A stretch of DNA of 64,000 bases. It comes from Caprella mutica (taxonomy: Eukaryota; Arthropoda; Malacostraca; Amphipoda; Caprellidae). The DNA lies in contig CANNZV010000127.1 in the NCBI GenBank assembly GCA_947561585.1, positions 186,001-250,000 on the forward strand, given 5' to 3'. Shown piece after piece: positions 10,158 to 22,619 of the stretch; position 1 is the stretch's first letter; every line of letters begins with the position of its first letter. Under the pieces are notes generated by a model. The model was not told where the DNA came from, searched no databases, and saw nothing but the letters and a program-made list of their open reading frames with translations. A program made the position numbers and the translations under genes.

Positions 10158-11616
10158 CTGGAGACATTCTAGATGGAGACATTCTAGATCGAGACATTGA
10201 AGATCTCATTTCACCTCCAAAGATTCCTCATCGGATTAATTCTTGATTAAATCCAAGCAATCAAATTCCTTAATTTATTCATTCATGCGTACTGTGTTTG
10301 CTCGATAGATTGATTTCAATCAGATTATATTTGGTGTTAGAACATCCAATTATTTAAATTGAAGAGGTAGTATTCCCTATAGTTTCTAATTAACATTTTA
10401 ATAAATTGTCGTGTCTTACTATGTTATTTGCCCCCAGGGGCTCTATCCTGAAGCTGTCTGTGGTGAATGGAAGAGAAGGGGGTGGTGTCCTTTGTGCCCG
10501 AACTCTTGTAATTTGGATTATGATTCGTCTTTTTTTTACCATCTTTATTATCTTTTTAACGCTACTTGCAGTTTTAGAGGATAGCGCTAGGGTTATGCTC
10601 TTCAACTACGAGGTCTTAGATTTTGTGTTAGGTAGACTCGGATGCTTTTACTATCACCTCTTTATTTTCCTCTTAGAGTTTTGTGTTAGGTAGGCTAGTA
10701 TATAGGCTTCATTTACTATCACCGCTTCATTTTCCTCTTCCATTCGTGATTGCAGCCACCGGTGCTTGTGTCTCTTTTAGTCACATTCCTTAGTAAGTGA
10801 CTGTATTCACGGAGTAGCTTTTCTGCATCCATGATCTTGCCATCGACTGGAGGTAAGTGACTTTGTTCATGAAGCCATTTTCCTTTCTGACTGCTCCTTC
10901 CAGTCCCTTGTATTTAATTTCATTTTAACATCAGCGATATGGCCTTTGGTTCCAAAGCAGACGTTAAACAATCACTAAAATGTAAATATTATTGTTTATA
11001 ATTATTTAAATTCTATTTCTATGTATTTCAAAATAGCGTTCACATTAATATATCATATTTTAGGTATTTACTATCAGTATTAATTTATTTAGATATCATT
11101 TCCAGTGCATAATATTTCATTGTAGCACATCTCACCAACTACACTTCATTAGTTAAGAGTTTCTATTCATTACTGAGTGGTTTGATGTATTTGTTACAGT
11201 CTCACAATATATATCATGTTTATATTAATATATTATTCCTAAAATTTCAAGCACCTAAAATTTCTTCAAAAAATGGAATTAAAAAATTCAGAGCAATTAA
11301 TAAATAATCATGTTTGGACATGCTGGAAAATATTTGAACAAGCCGGAATAAGTTCAATCCTTAATCACATTTAATTGTAATGATTTATTATTATTTTGTT
11401 GATTAACAAAGCCTCATGAAGAACATAAATCTTAATAGCAGGACATTCTCAAACAAACTTACCTTTGTTGTTACTGAAATTTCTGAAACAGTCGTCATGT
11501 TGTTGACTCCTTTGTTACATTCTGAGACAATTAATGTATCTCATTGTGCTATATTGCATCTGATAGTTAGGTAACTTATTTGCAGGTAATGTATTCCTGA
11601 AATTTTAACTCACTAA
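10158..11616. other. No gene recognised; contains dispersed repeat
   Basis: GAGACATTCTAGAT is repeated near 10160-10190. Two diverged direct copies of about 58 bp (TTTTGTGTTAGGTAG ... TTTTCCTCTT) lie at 10620-10676 and 10679-10736. At 10741-10870 a segment (CCGGTGCTTGTGTCTC ... TAGCTTTTCTGCATCCATGA) is closely repeated at 47596-47720. The two open frames at 10390-10693 overlap on opposite strands and resemble nothing known. Confidence 0.6.
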
Positions 11617-11809
11617 GGCTCATTCTATATTAGCAGAGAAATCGCCGCGTTTTCACTGCCCAGTTTATGCCTGTTCAATTAATCGCTGTTAAATTTGCAG
11701 TCTATACTAGCGTTTCTACCGCCTTCCATTCATTTAACTATGATTAATTGAAGAGGCATAAACTGGGCGGTGAAAACGTAGCGTTTTATCAGCTATGATT
11801 GAATGAGCC
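11617..11809. mobile_element. Short inverted-repeat element (MITE-like), 193 bp
   Basis: The ends GGCTCATTCTATATTAGC and its complement GCTATGATTGAATGAGCC are inverted, and the pairing continues inward through GTTTTCACTGCCCAGTTTAT and GCCTNTTCAATTAATC. It has no coding capacity, and flanking duplications are not clear. Only one copy is seen in this window. Confidence 0.75.
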
Positions 11810-11933
11810 AAAGCGTTTTTTCATTTACAAAAGTTTACAACTATATACGTACAATATGAACTCGTCCAAATATTTCATTTTGAACTAAATTGAAGGCTAT
11901 AGATTCCTGTATCTACTTATGGTCAATGATCTA

Positions 11934-12035
11934 GGATACGTTCTATAGGCGTATCAAAGATACGTTCTATAGGCGTATTAAGGATACGTTCTACTGGCGT
12001 ATCTAGGATTCGTTCTATAGGCGTATCAAGGATAA
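11934..12035. repeat. 24 bp repeat, about 4 copies
   Basis: The unit is GATACGTTCTATAGGCGTAT plus CAAG. The four copies differ by a few bases each. The open frame on the minus strand here (11923-12126) is translated repeat and not a gene. Confidence 0.85.
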
Positions 12036-12189
12036 TTATGCAGTAGACTTGGCAGGTCTCCCTCAGTGATATTCGTCCACTGAGACTCGTCTGGTACTTA
12101 ATTCTGAAATGACTGACTGACTGCATTGGAACATCTTAGAGTCTAAGGAAATGTTTCTTTCGACAGATAAATTGATGATGTTTCGTACG

Positions 12190-14988
12190 CATCATTTATC
12201 AATATTCCAAATATAGATCACATTTATCAGTGTTCTAAATATAGATCACATTTATCAGTATTCCAAATATAGATCACATTTATCAGTATTCCAAATATAG
12301 ATCACATTTATCAGTGTTCTAAATATAGATCACATTTATCAGTGTTCTAAATATAGATCACATTTATCAGTGTTCTAAATATAGATCACATTTATCAGTG
12401 TTCTAAATATAGATCACATTTATCAGTATTCCAAATATAGATCACATTTATCAGTGTTCTAAATATAGATCACATTTATCAGTGTTCTAAATATAGATCA
12501 CATTTATCAGTATTCCAAATATAGATCACATTTATCAGTATTCCAAATATAGATCACATTTATCAGTGTTCTAAATATAGATCACATTTATCAGTGTTCT
12601 AAATATAGATCACATTTATCAGTATTCCAAATATAGATCACATTTATCAGTGTTCTAAATATAGATCACATTTATCAGTATTCCAAATATAGATCACATT
12701 TATCAGTGTTCTAAATATAGATCACATTTATCAGTGTTCTAAATATAGATCACATTTATCAGTGTTCTAAATATAGATCACATTTATCAGTGTTCTAAAT
12801 ATAGATCACATTTATCAGTATTCTAAATATAGATCACATTTATCAGTGTTCTAAAAATAGATCACATTTATCAGTGTTCTAAATATAGATCACATTTATC
12901 AGTGTTCTAAATATAGATCACATTTATCAGTGTTCTAAATATAGATCACATTTATCAGTGTTCTAAATATAGATCACATTTATCAGTGTTCTAAATATAG
13001 ATCACATTTATCAGTGTTCTAAATATAGATCACATTTATCAGTGTTCTAAATATAGATCACATTTATCAGTGTTCTAAATATAGATCACATTTATCAGTG
13101 TTCTAAATATAGATCACATTTATCAGTATTCCAAATATAGATCACATTTATCAGTGTTCTAAATATAGATCACATTTATCAGTGTTCTAAATATAGATCA
13201 CATTTATCAGTGTTCTAAATATAGATCACATTTATCAGTGTTCTAAATATAGATCACATTTATCAGTGTTCTAAATATAGATCACATTTATCAGTGTTCT
13301 AAATATAGATCACATTTATCAGTATTCCAAATATAGATCACATTTATCAGTGTTCTAAATATAGATCACATTTATCAGTGTTCTAAATATAGATCACATT
13401 TATCAGTGTTCTAAATATAGATCACATTTATCAGTGTTCTAAATATAGATCACATTTATCAGTGTTCTAAATATAGATCACATTTATCAGTGTTCTAAAT
13501 ATAGATCACATTTATCAGTGTTCTAAATATAGATCACATTTATCAGTATTCCAAATATAGATCACATTTATCAGTGTTCTAAATATAGATCACATTTATC
13601 AGTGTTCTAAATATAGATCACATTTATCAGTGTTCTAAATATAGATCACATTTATCAGTATTCCATATATAGATCACATTTATCAGTATTCCAAATATAG
13701 ATCACATTTATCAGTGTTCTAAATATAGATCACATTTATCAGTGTTCTAAATGTAGATCACATTTATCAGTGTTCTAAATATAGATCACATTTATCAGTA
13801 TTCCAAATATAGATCACATTTATCAGTGTTCTAAATATAGATCACATTTATCAGTAATCCAAATATAGATCACATTTATCAGTAATCCAAATATAGATCA
13901 CATTTATCAGTGTTCTAAATATAGATCACATTTATCAGTGTTCTAAATATAGATCACATTTATCAGTGTTCTAAATATAGATCACATTTATCAGTATTCC
14001 AAATATAGATCACATTTATCAGTATTCCAAATATAGATCACATTTATCAGTGTTCTAAATATAGATCACATTTATCAGTATTCCAAATATAGATCACATT
14101 TATCAGTGTTCTAAATATAGATCACATTTATCAGTATTCCAAATATAGATCACATTTATCAGTATTCCAAATATAGATCACATTTATCAGTGTTCTAAAT
14201 ATAGATCACATTTATCAGTGTTCTAAATATAGATCACATTTATCAGTATTCTAAATATAGATCACATTTATCAGTATTCTAAATATAGATCACATTTATC
14301 AGTGTTCTAAATATAGATCACATTTATCAGTGTTCTAAATATAGATCACATTTATCAGTGTTCTAAATATAGATCACATTTATCAGTGTTCTAAATATAG
14401 ATCACATTTATCAGTGTTCTAAATATAGATCACATTTATCAGTGTTCTAAATATAGATCACATTTATCAGTGTTCCAAATATAGATCACATTTATCAGTA
14501 TTCCAAATATAGATCACATTTATCAGTGTTCTAAATATAGATCACATTTATCAGTGTTCCAAATATAGATCACATTTATCAGTATTCCAAATATAGATCA
14601 CATTTATCAGTGTTCTAAATATAGATCACATTTATCAGTGTTCTAAATATAGATCACATTTATCAGTGTTCTAAATATAGATCACATTTATCAGTATTCC
14701 AAATATAGATCACATTTATCAGTGTTCTAAATATAGATCACATTTATCAGTATTCTAAATATAGATCACATTTATCAGTATTCTAAATATAGATCACATT
14801 TATCAGTATTCTAAATATAGATCACATTTATCAGTATTCTAAATATAGATCACATTTATCAGTGTTCTAAATATAGATCATATTTATCAGTATTCTAAAT
14901 ATAGATCATATTTATCAGTGTCCCAAATATAGATCACATTTATCAGTGTTCTAAATATAGATCATATTTATTAGTGTCCCAAATATAG
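12190..14988. repeat. 28 bp minisatellite, about 100 copies
   Basis: The unit is ATAGATCACATTTATCAG followed by either TGTTCTAAAT or TATTCCAAAT. These two monomer types alternate irregularly along the array, with a few rare types (TAATCC at about 13853-13890, TGTTCC at about 14467 and 14552). The 3' edge decays (CATATTTATCAG, TTAGTGTCCC) and stops just before the Tc1 transposase remnant. No open frame crosses the array. Confidence 0.97.
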
Positions 14989-15028
14989 TCATGGCTTATA
15001 TAATTTTATTCAAAAATGCTCGAATTTA

Positions 15029-15610
15029 GACATTCTTTTCTTTGATAATGTACTATGGTCCGATGAGACCAAAATCCAGCATTTTTGTCATAATGATGTA
15101 AGCCCTGTCTTCCGCGTCGACGGTTCTGCATCAGAAATAAAGGATGCCATCCCTACAATGAAGCATGGTGGAGGAAACAGTATTTATGGTCTTGGTCTGA
15201 TTCTCCTCACGGGGGACAGGAAAAATAGAAATAATTGACGGACGAATTATAAAACCAAATACAGTGAAAATTTGGACAATAACCTGTAGGAAAATATAAT
15301 ACTAGGATGATTGGTAGTTCCATCCTTACATTGATACAGAAGTTACAGCGAAGGCAACTCAGAAATAGCTCGAAGATATGCCCAGTCAATCACCAGAATT
15401 GAATCTCATTAAAATTTTGTGACAAATTTAAAGAGAAAGATCAGAACAAGACGCCCCTCAAACCTGTACCAATTACAGACTATTGCCATGGAAGAGTGGG
15501 TGAAAAAATACTGGTAAAATATTGCCAGTTCCTTGTCAAAAACTACTGCAGCATTAGTTTGACAGCAGTAATCATTGCCAAAAGGAGGCCCAATTAAATA
15601 TAAACCATAA
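15029..15610 (+). pseudogene. Tc1-like transposase, C-terminal two thirds, decayed
   Basis: Catalytic-domain pieces of a Tc1 transposase appear in the family order but in changing frames. FDNVLWSDETKIQHF holds the first catalytic Asp motif (15041-15085). MKHGGGNSIYGLG (about 15160-15197) matches the VKHGGG motif. TAKATQK-stop-LED (about 15343-15375) matches the HTAKATQKWL region around the second Asp. MPSQSPELNLIKIL (about 15379-15420) matches the SPDLNPIENLW motif with the third acidic residue. KGGPIKY just before the stop at 15608-15610 matches the usual C-terminus. The N-terminal DNA-binding half is absent; the 28 bp array lies there instead. Several stops and frameshifts make it non-functional. 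Confidence 0.9.
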
Positions 15611-16055
15611 ATTTGGAAAAGGTCAAAATACTTCTTTCACTACCTAGCCTATTTTAAGAAATGTTGAAAAAATTGTACATTTTTAATGGATGTTTAGCTT
15701 CTATTATTTCAATAAATATATAAGTAATATAACGTAAATGTACTATTTTATGATTCTGCTTTTTGGTTTGTATGTAGTTTACCAAATTGCCGAAAACTAA
15801 ACAATTTTGTTCATTCGAAATGCTTGTTTCACGTCACTGCATATCACATTCTAAATTTTCAAAGGTAGCCAGATCTTCATTTCGAAAATTTCCTGATGAT
15901 CACGTACATGGAATCACAGATGCCACTTCTAAATATAGGTTGCCATAAATAAAAGAAGGTGCGTGATACTCTCATGGTGTGAAACAGACACTGAACAAAT
16001 AAACAGCACATGGAACTGTGACAATAACTATTGCAGGCGTACGGTGATGTAGTGG
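15611..16055. other. No gene recognised
   Basis: Probably includes the remaining 3' flank of the Tc1 element, with the far end unresolved. AT-rich with no further repeat. Confidence 0.5.
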
Positions 16056-16330
16056 GAGAGGAAGTTATGGTGGGGTATTAGAAGATTAAGAGGGGAAATG
16101 AATTACTCTTCTCGAGAGGAAGTTATGGTCGGGTCTTAGAAGATTAAGAGGGGAAATGAATTACTCTTCTCGAGAGGAAGTTATGGTCGGGTCTTAGAAG
16201 ATTAAGAGGGGAAATGAATTACTCTTCTCGAGAGGAAGTTATGGTCGGGTCTTAGAAGATTAAGAGGGGAAATGAATTACTCTTCTCGAGAGGAAGTTAT
16301 GGTCGGGTCTTAGAAGATTAAGAGGGGTTT
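16056..16330. repeat. 58 bp tandem repeat, about 4.7 copies
   Basis: Units begin GAGAGGAAGTTATGGT and contain TTAGAAGATTAAGAGGGG; copies start at 16056, 16114, 16172, 16230 and 16288. The core word is the half-unit of a palindromic element also seen at 44781-44860, 45530-45590 and 54598-54760, and on the other strand of the 30 bp array at 50576-52012. Confidence 0.95.
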
Positions 16331-17627
16331 CTCCTTCAACCCACATATACTTACAGTGGGGATCCCATTTTATTCTTCACTTTCTCCTCCATAATTTTCC
16401 CTTTGGTTCTCCATCTAATGAATATAAATGTATAACTGTATCACATTGTGCTTTCAAATCTCTCTATAATTAACAATATAGTATGAATTTAAAAAGCATT
16501 AATTGGCTGGTAAATTGGCCACACTTTACTCTTCATTATGAAGTACTGTTGATCATTCGCACACACTGTAAATTGCATACAAATTTAAATAGAAACTACA
16601 TAATTATTAGAAATTCATAATTATACAGGGGTGTATAAAATGAGGAGATTATAGTTATTTCTTGTTCAGTATTCAAATTTTTTTATAATAAAATATAATA
16701 TAATTTAATCTTGTATATGATATGTCATGTAACATTATGATTTTAACCACCAGATGGAGTTCATATCACTAGAAAAGACTATTCAGTAGTGTCTGTGACT
16801 CTATAGTGACTATCTTGCGATCTTTCAACAGTTTAGCTTCTAACTCTAAACTCCTAGATCTAATAATGATTTAACTACCTAACTAGTGCATGTGGTACTA
16901 GGGTATACCTACTAGTACCCTTTAAACTTCTCCACTCCAAACTCGATCACGACTGGTTAGTTCGGTCTGATCACCTCAACTCGGTCTAGATTTACTGTTT
17001 TCGGTCTGACTAACTCAAAAGTACCAAGGTACAAAATTCTTAATAGCTAGAGCTCTGTTCTATGCTAATTCCTTCTTACAAAGTTTCCAACTCTCAGTCT
17101 TCCAAAATTACTTCGGAAGACTCTTGAAATGTATTTTGTATACCACTAGAATTTCAAGGTATGTTTTGTCACAAAGTGATATTATATCTTTAAACTAAAG
17201 TAACTATTCATCTCGATTTCTCTAGAATAAGTCAGTTTCGCATAAATACTTTGTTTTGCTTCATACTTCCAATTAGACTTACGGGTCTTGCCCAATTCAA
17301 GTAATAGTACGTCGTTTTGTATTTTGACAAATAAGGCGAGGTCATTAACGCCTTTTAAAAAAAATCCTATTTATAATTAACATAATTCCTTACCTAAATT
17401 CTGAAATATATTTTTCAGATAATTAATCTTTTCCAATAATTATTATTAAAAAGGAAAATTATAGGATTTAGATTTACATGTATAGGACTCTAAATTGTAA
17501 CTAAGATCTATACTCTATAGGTATACATTTTTAAACAAAATTATATCCAATAACAATAGCCACCTGCGCCTTACTCGCAATAGCACTCTCTACCTCTGTC
17601 CCATCGGTCTACTTCTCAGAGATCCTT
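16331..17627. other. No gene or clear repeat recognised
   Basis: AT-rich sequence. The word TCGGTCTGA or TCGGTCTAG recurs at 16962-17010. No supported coding region. Confidence 0.55.
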
Positions 17628-17629
17628 TG

Positions 17630-17892
17630 TAACCTTTGCAGATTGCGGAAGGTAATGTTTCAGGCAATATTTAGTTATTATCTTGTTATTCGCATAACTG
17701 AAAAAGTAATCAGCCAAATTGCCTGAAATATGGTGGGATGAGTGGTCAATGTCCAGTGACCATTTTGTTAGATTTTGGGAGCGAACGCGTGAATGGTCAA
17801 AGTCATTTTCAACTCAAGGTAAATCATTGGATGGTCAAGGTCATTTATAAGCGGCGGCGAAGGTATGCACTCTAAGAGTGCACGTCAACTAG
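17630..17892 (+). mobile_element. Helitron-like element (family S), copy 1
   Basis: The 5' part reads GATTGCGGAAGGTAATGTTT, followed by TATCTTGTTATTCGCATAAC and TGAAAAAGT. The 3' part reads GCGGCGGCGAAGGTATGC, then a short hairpin (CTCTAAGAGTGCAC), then GTCAACTAG directly followed by T. A short hairpin about 10 nt before a terminal CTAG, with T after it, is the classical 3' signature of Helitrons. The 5' end does not show the canonical TC, so class assignment is tentative. Confidence 0.55.
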
Positions 17893-18464
17893 TTACCTTC
17901 GCAGAATGCGTAAAGGCTATATTATTAACGGCATTTATTTATTTATTTGTTTATTTATCATCTTGTTATTCGCATAACTGAAAAAGTGTTCTACCAAATT
18001 GCCTGAAATTAGATGAAAAGATTGGTCAATGTCCAGTGACCTGCCCGTAGACTTTTAAGAGTGACTCGGTTAAAGGTCAAGGTCATGGTCATTTGTAACT
18101 CAAAAAGTATCGCATCAAATATACATGAACCATTTCGTTATATTTTAAGAACGATCGGGCCAAAGTTAAAGATCAAGGTCAAGGCCATTTGTAACTCAAT
18201 AACTCAAAATGCATTTAACCAAATTGTCTGAAATTTTATGGAACGATTTGTCAATATACAGGAACCATCTGGTAGAATTGTGGGCGATCCGGTCGAAGGT
18301 CAAGGTCATTCATAACTCAATAACTCAAAAAGTATTGAACCATATTGCATGAAACTTTGTGGGACGATTGGTCATTATCCAGTTACCAGTTTATTAGATT
18401 TTGGGAGAAAACAGGTCAAAGCGGGGGCGAAAGTAGGCGCTCTATTGAGTGCACGTAATCTACA
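17893..18464 (+). mobile_element. Helitron-like element (family S), copy 2, head to tail with copy 1
   Basis: Begins TTACCTTCGCAGAATGCG immediately after the CTAG end of copy 1. It is longer because an inner segment (AGGTCATTTGTAACTCAATAAC, then AAAGTATT, AACC and TTGCNTGAAA) is repeated about three times. It ends in TCTATTGAGTGCACGTAATC followed by TAC, a one-base variant of the CTAG terminus. Confidence 0.6.
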
Positions 18465-18853
18465 TTTTAATTAGTTCATATAGGTTGGCTCAGAAGCAAA
18501 AGCTTAATTAGGCCACAAAAAAAATGTTACTTTTATAATGTAGTACATACTTTTATTCAAACTGTTCTTTTTGTGTATATAAATAAATATAGATAATGTA
18601 TGGTAAACCTCCATACCCCCTGAAAAGAAGGATTTACTCCTGGTATTACTCCCTTAATATCCCAGGAATAAGTCCTTGCGTGGGCCGCTTCACTCCATAT
18701 TGTTATCGTCTCTTTTCACGGCCTAACTTTAATGGTCTAATTTAACCTTTTACAGCCCAATGTGCCACATAATTACTTACTTTCTTCCCTGAATAGACAC
18801 TATCCTCTTTTGAAGAGCGTGACGTCACGATATTAGACTTTCAGACTGCTCTA
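18465..18853. other. No gene; contains a hairpin element at 18621-18683
   Basis: At 18621-18683 the sequence GAAGGATTTACTCCTGG ... CCCAGGAATAAGTCCTT forms an imperfect palindrome. Related copies lie at 42597-42702 and 48475-48533. The rest is unremarkable. Confidence 0.65.
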
Positions 18854-19100
18854 GGGTCAGTTACTAGTTATTGGACGGTTCTACATCGTATAAGAAAAAA
18901 TATTAATTATTATTATTTAAATGGTTATTATAATTGGTATCCATGATATAAATATGAATTAGGGTATCCGTTAATTGGTATCCATGATACCAACAGGTAT
19001 CATAGATACCAATTGAAATAGAAATTACATAATATTTATTAAATATTTTTTGCAAACATGATCGAAAATGAGGAACCGGTCGATAACTCGTAACTTACCC
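18854..19100. mobile_element. Family A short inverted-repeat element with nested palindrome
   Basis: The left end GGGTCAGTTACTAGTTATTG and right end CGGTCGATAACTCGTAACTT plus ACCC are diverged family A termini. Inside, at 18973-19014, lies a 42 bp near-perfect palindrome (AATTGGTATCCATGATACC and its complement), plus a half copy at 18932-18950. The same palindrome occurs at 53183-53224 and 61100-61137. Confidence 0.7.
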
Positions 19101-20874
19101 CAATGAGGGAATAATTTATAGTTATTTATTTTAAATATGTTGAAATTCCATTTTTGAAATAACTAACCGATATTATTTTTTTAATTTATGTATTGATATT
19201 GAAATGAAGAATAGTATTGAAATGTATTTAAAAACATTTACTCCTACACTACAATCTTTGCCATATAAAAACATGCGCTATTTTTGTTGGAAAATAGACC
19301 CATTAAGCCTATTATTTTATTTTCAGAGCACATTCGCCTCCATTTATACTATTTCCATACCATGAAAGTACCTTTTATTTCAAACTATAGAGCACAGAGG
19401 TTGTAGTTGATGAAAACATTTATTAGTTATTTAGTTAGTTACTTTGAAGCTACGTGCCAGTGTTATGTAATAATGTAAAGTGAATTTAGTGCATTTCGTG
19501 TGTTATTCTTTTGAAGGTGCTTCATTTCATTCATTTTGTATTGAGTAATATATTTTTTTTATATATAACTTTTTTATTTGGGAATATTAGGATTTTTTTT
19601 CTACCGTAAAATATAATTTATGATAAATTGTTATTGTATCTATGTATTTTCTACTTAATTATATATATTTTTATATATACTTAGTACAAATATTTTTTTT
19701 ATATATATTATATACATATTTTAAATTAATTCACCATTGTTTATTAATATAAAAGCGTCTCCACTCCCTCAGGGCCCCCCCCCCCTGTATCCACTGTCAG
19801 TACCCCCACCTTTGCACCCTCTGGACCAACCGTTGGGGGAACACATGTCACAAGTCTCATCCTATTTTACGTATGTAAAACTTATTATAGAAATTTAAGT
19901 ATGATTTTCTTAAACTAATTTCGTCTAACTTGAATGGGTTTCTATATTACATTTTTATTAATTATATTATATGTATTGAATTATCATTTACTGAGTTATT
20001 ATCGTGTTTTAAGTTATTATTTTTTATTTTATTTTGGAAAATAATTGTTTAAACAATTTCTAAGAGGAATTTGGAAAAAGATATGCTTTTATTTTAAACA
20101 ACTAAGTAGTGAATAAGGTGAAACTAACCCAGCTCAAAAATTGTAGGAGAAGTATTTTTGCGGTGAAGGGAGTAAAATAGAAAAGAAATCCTAGTTAAAT
20201 TAATATCAACCCTGAAAATTTAAATTTATATATTAGTTAATGAAGTGTTTTTAGTGAGATAGTCCCCTTAAGCATGACCTCCGTTATTTGAGTTGTTTTT
20301 CTACTTTGCCTGATATCATTATCTTGCTGACTCTTTCACATTTTTTTACATTAAGTAATTGATTATATTAAAATTTGACCAATTAATCATTCGAACAACT
20401 GTTTTTTCGAGCAATCGTTCATTTGAGAGATTATTTTTCGAGCGAATTGTTCAATAGAGCGATTATTTTTCATTCGAGCAATTGTTTTGGAGCAATTTAC
20501 CTGCTATCGAATTAATGTTTATATATCCATTACATATTTCAACCTTGCACGATTACTGTAACATTTTCTTTATTAAAATTCAATGTTCTCTTCACTCTGT
20601 TTTCAACCAATAGTAACTTCTACTATTCAACTTATAGTTCTGCATCTCCTTCATACTGTATGCTTTATCCATTAAATAATGAATAGCATTACAGTAACCG
20701 TTTTATTTCTATTTGTAGTCTAAACTACACCATTTAATATCCCATTGCTTTATATCAAAAAGTGTTCAAATAATAATCCCTTTTAATTGTTCTATTGTAG
20801 AAATAATTCACAGTGAATTACTTTACACTTGAAAAAATAAAGCGAAACTAGTAGAAAAGAGCGGGAAAAGATGC
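19101..20874. other. No gene recognised
   Basis: Long AT-rich stretch. A C-run (about 10) at 19776-19786 lies in a locally GC-richer patch (19755-19850). TCGAGCAATYGTTCATT-like words recur at 20405-20495. No coding or element boundaries seen. Confidence 0.55.
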
Positions 20875-21412
20875 GGGTAGCTTGTGTTATCGGTAGCTTG
20901 TGTTATGGGTAGCTTGTGTTATGGGTAGCTTGTGTTATGGGTAGCTTGTGTTATCGGTAGCTTGTGTTATGGGTAGCTTGTGTTATGGGTAGCTTGTGTT
21001 ATGGGTAGCTTGTGTTATGGGTAGCTTGTGTTATGGGTAGCTTGTGTTATAGGTAGCTTGTGTTATAGGTAGCTTGTGTTATGGGTAGCTTGTGTTATAG
21101 GTAGCTTGTGTTATAGGTAGCTTGTGTTATGGGTAGCTTGTGTTATCGGTAGCTTGTGTTATGGGTAGCTTGTGTTATAGGTAGCTTGTGTTATAGGTAG
21201 CTTGTGTTATGGGTAGCTTGTGTTATGGGTAGCTTGTGTTATGGGTAGCTTGTGTTAAGGGTACCTTGTGTTATGGGTAGCTTGTGTTATGGGTAGCTTG
21301 TGTTATGGGTAGCTTGTGTTATCGGTAGCTTGTGTTATGGGTAGCTTGTGTTATAGGTAGCTTGTGTTATGGGTAGCTTGTGTTATGGGTAGCTTACATT
21401 ACGGGTAGCTTT
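20875..21412. repeat. 16 bp tandem array, about 33 copies
   Basis: The unit is GGGTAGCTTGTGTTAT, with the first base or two varying (CGG, AGG). The array is G-rich on the plus strand against an AT-rich background. The last units (TTACATTACGGGTAGC) are diverged. Confidence 0.97.
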
Positions 21413-22162
21413 TACTGCTAAGTCAAATTAAGTGTTTTTATCTTTTTTATTGAATTATTCCCATTTTATACTTAATATTTATTCATTTCATTGGCTATTC
21501 TTTTTATTGGGTAATTAATTTTATTAAAAAGTTTCACTAATACTATAGCTTCTTTTCTAAAGTACCACTAATTAAGTCCCACTATTAAAATATCATTTAT
21601 CTTTAATAACACCAGCTCTATAATACTTATTTATCAATCATTTCCTACACTAACACATATATTACTGTAATATTTCACTTCATAATGCAATGGACGAAAT
21701 TCTCTTTAAATAAAATGAAGTAACATCAAAACTCTAACTTAAATGTGGTTTCCCCAAATTTTAAACGATTCTCTATTGAATTAAATTACACGACTGAAGT
21801 GTTTGAAGTCTGCGTTTGTGGCATTCGAACCTTTTTTTTTCTTTTGTGTGAGTACAATCAGTCAATAAAGTTAATGTAACTTTTTGTGGAGAAGGTACAC
21901 TGAAGAAGTTTTAACTCATTAATTACATTTGTTTATTAATTTTACTTATATTTCAGTCAGTCAAAAATATTTAATATGAAATGCTAATTTTCGTTGATTA
22001 TTAAAATAGTGTAATGTTTATTTACTATTTATGCTCATAATAATAATAGATTACTTTGTATTATTTTCATTTAGTTTATACTTTGCAATCATATGAAGCA
22101 TATATGTAATTAATTTGTATAGTCAAAATACATAGAAGTTTAATCGTAGTATATATAAGTGT
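21413..22162. other. No gene recognised
   Basis: AT-rich sequence without repeats or coding signals that I can support. Confidence 0.5.
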
Positions 22163-22293
22163 AGGATAAGTTCCGAGTTAACGGACGGTTCCTCATTTTC
22201 GATCATGTAAAGAAATTATATAATTAACTTTTATTATATATTTTTTTTATACGATCGACAATGTGAAACCGTCCGATAACTCGGGACCCACCC
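22163..22293. mobile_element. Family A short inverted-repeat element, complete, about 131 bp
   Basis: The left end GGATAAGTTCCGAGTTAACG continues GACGGTTCCTCATTTTCGAT. The right end reads ACAATGTGAAACCGTCCGAT, then AACTCGGGACCCACCC. The inner 50 bp is AT only. This is one of the cleanest copies in the window. Confidence 0.85.
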
Positions 22294-22409
22294 TTATGTA
22301 TATTTTGTTTAACATCTCCTTCAACTGTTTGAGTGTTTATTTACCAATTATGTAATTAATTATAAAGCCTATTCAAATTAACTTCACATATTGTGGAGGG
22401 TTGTGTTTC

Positions 22410-22618
22410 GGTAGGCATTAGTTATGTAGTTATTTGTATGCATAATTTTGTTATTCGCATAACTAAAAAAGTATTCAACCACATTGTTTAAAATTTAGTC
22501 CAGGAACAATTTGATTATAGATTTTGGGAGCGATCGGGCTATAGGTCAAGGTCACTAAAAGGTCAAAATATATTGAAGTGGCGGTGAAGGTACGTGGCTC
22601 TACCAGTCCCCGTTCTAG
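22410..22618 (+). mobile_element. Helitron-like family S copy
   Basis: Reads GTTATTCGCATAACT, AAAAAGTATTCAACC, ATTTTGGGAGCGATCGGG and AGGTCAAGGTCA in family S order, then GCGGTGAAGGTAC, a hairpin-like GGCTCTACCAGTCC, and ends TTCTAG followed by T. A short 65-codon minus-strand frame here is a by-product. Confidence 0.6.
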
Positions 22619-22619
22619 T

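Noticed and set aside
2608..10165. 8 bp target duplication for the hAT-like composite
   Set aside because: The flanks ctctaagg and ccctggag agree at four of eight positions only, differing by transitions. That is suggestive but no better than weak chance, so not claimed.
12190..14988. CRISPR-like regular repeat
   Set aside because: Units are contiguous 28-mers with no unique spacers, no cas genes exist, and the rest of the window is animal DNA. The same applies to the 59 bp array, whose 'spacers' are themselves repeated.
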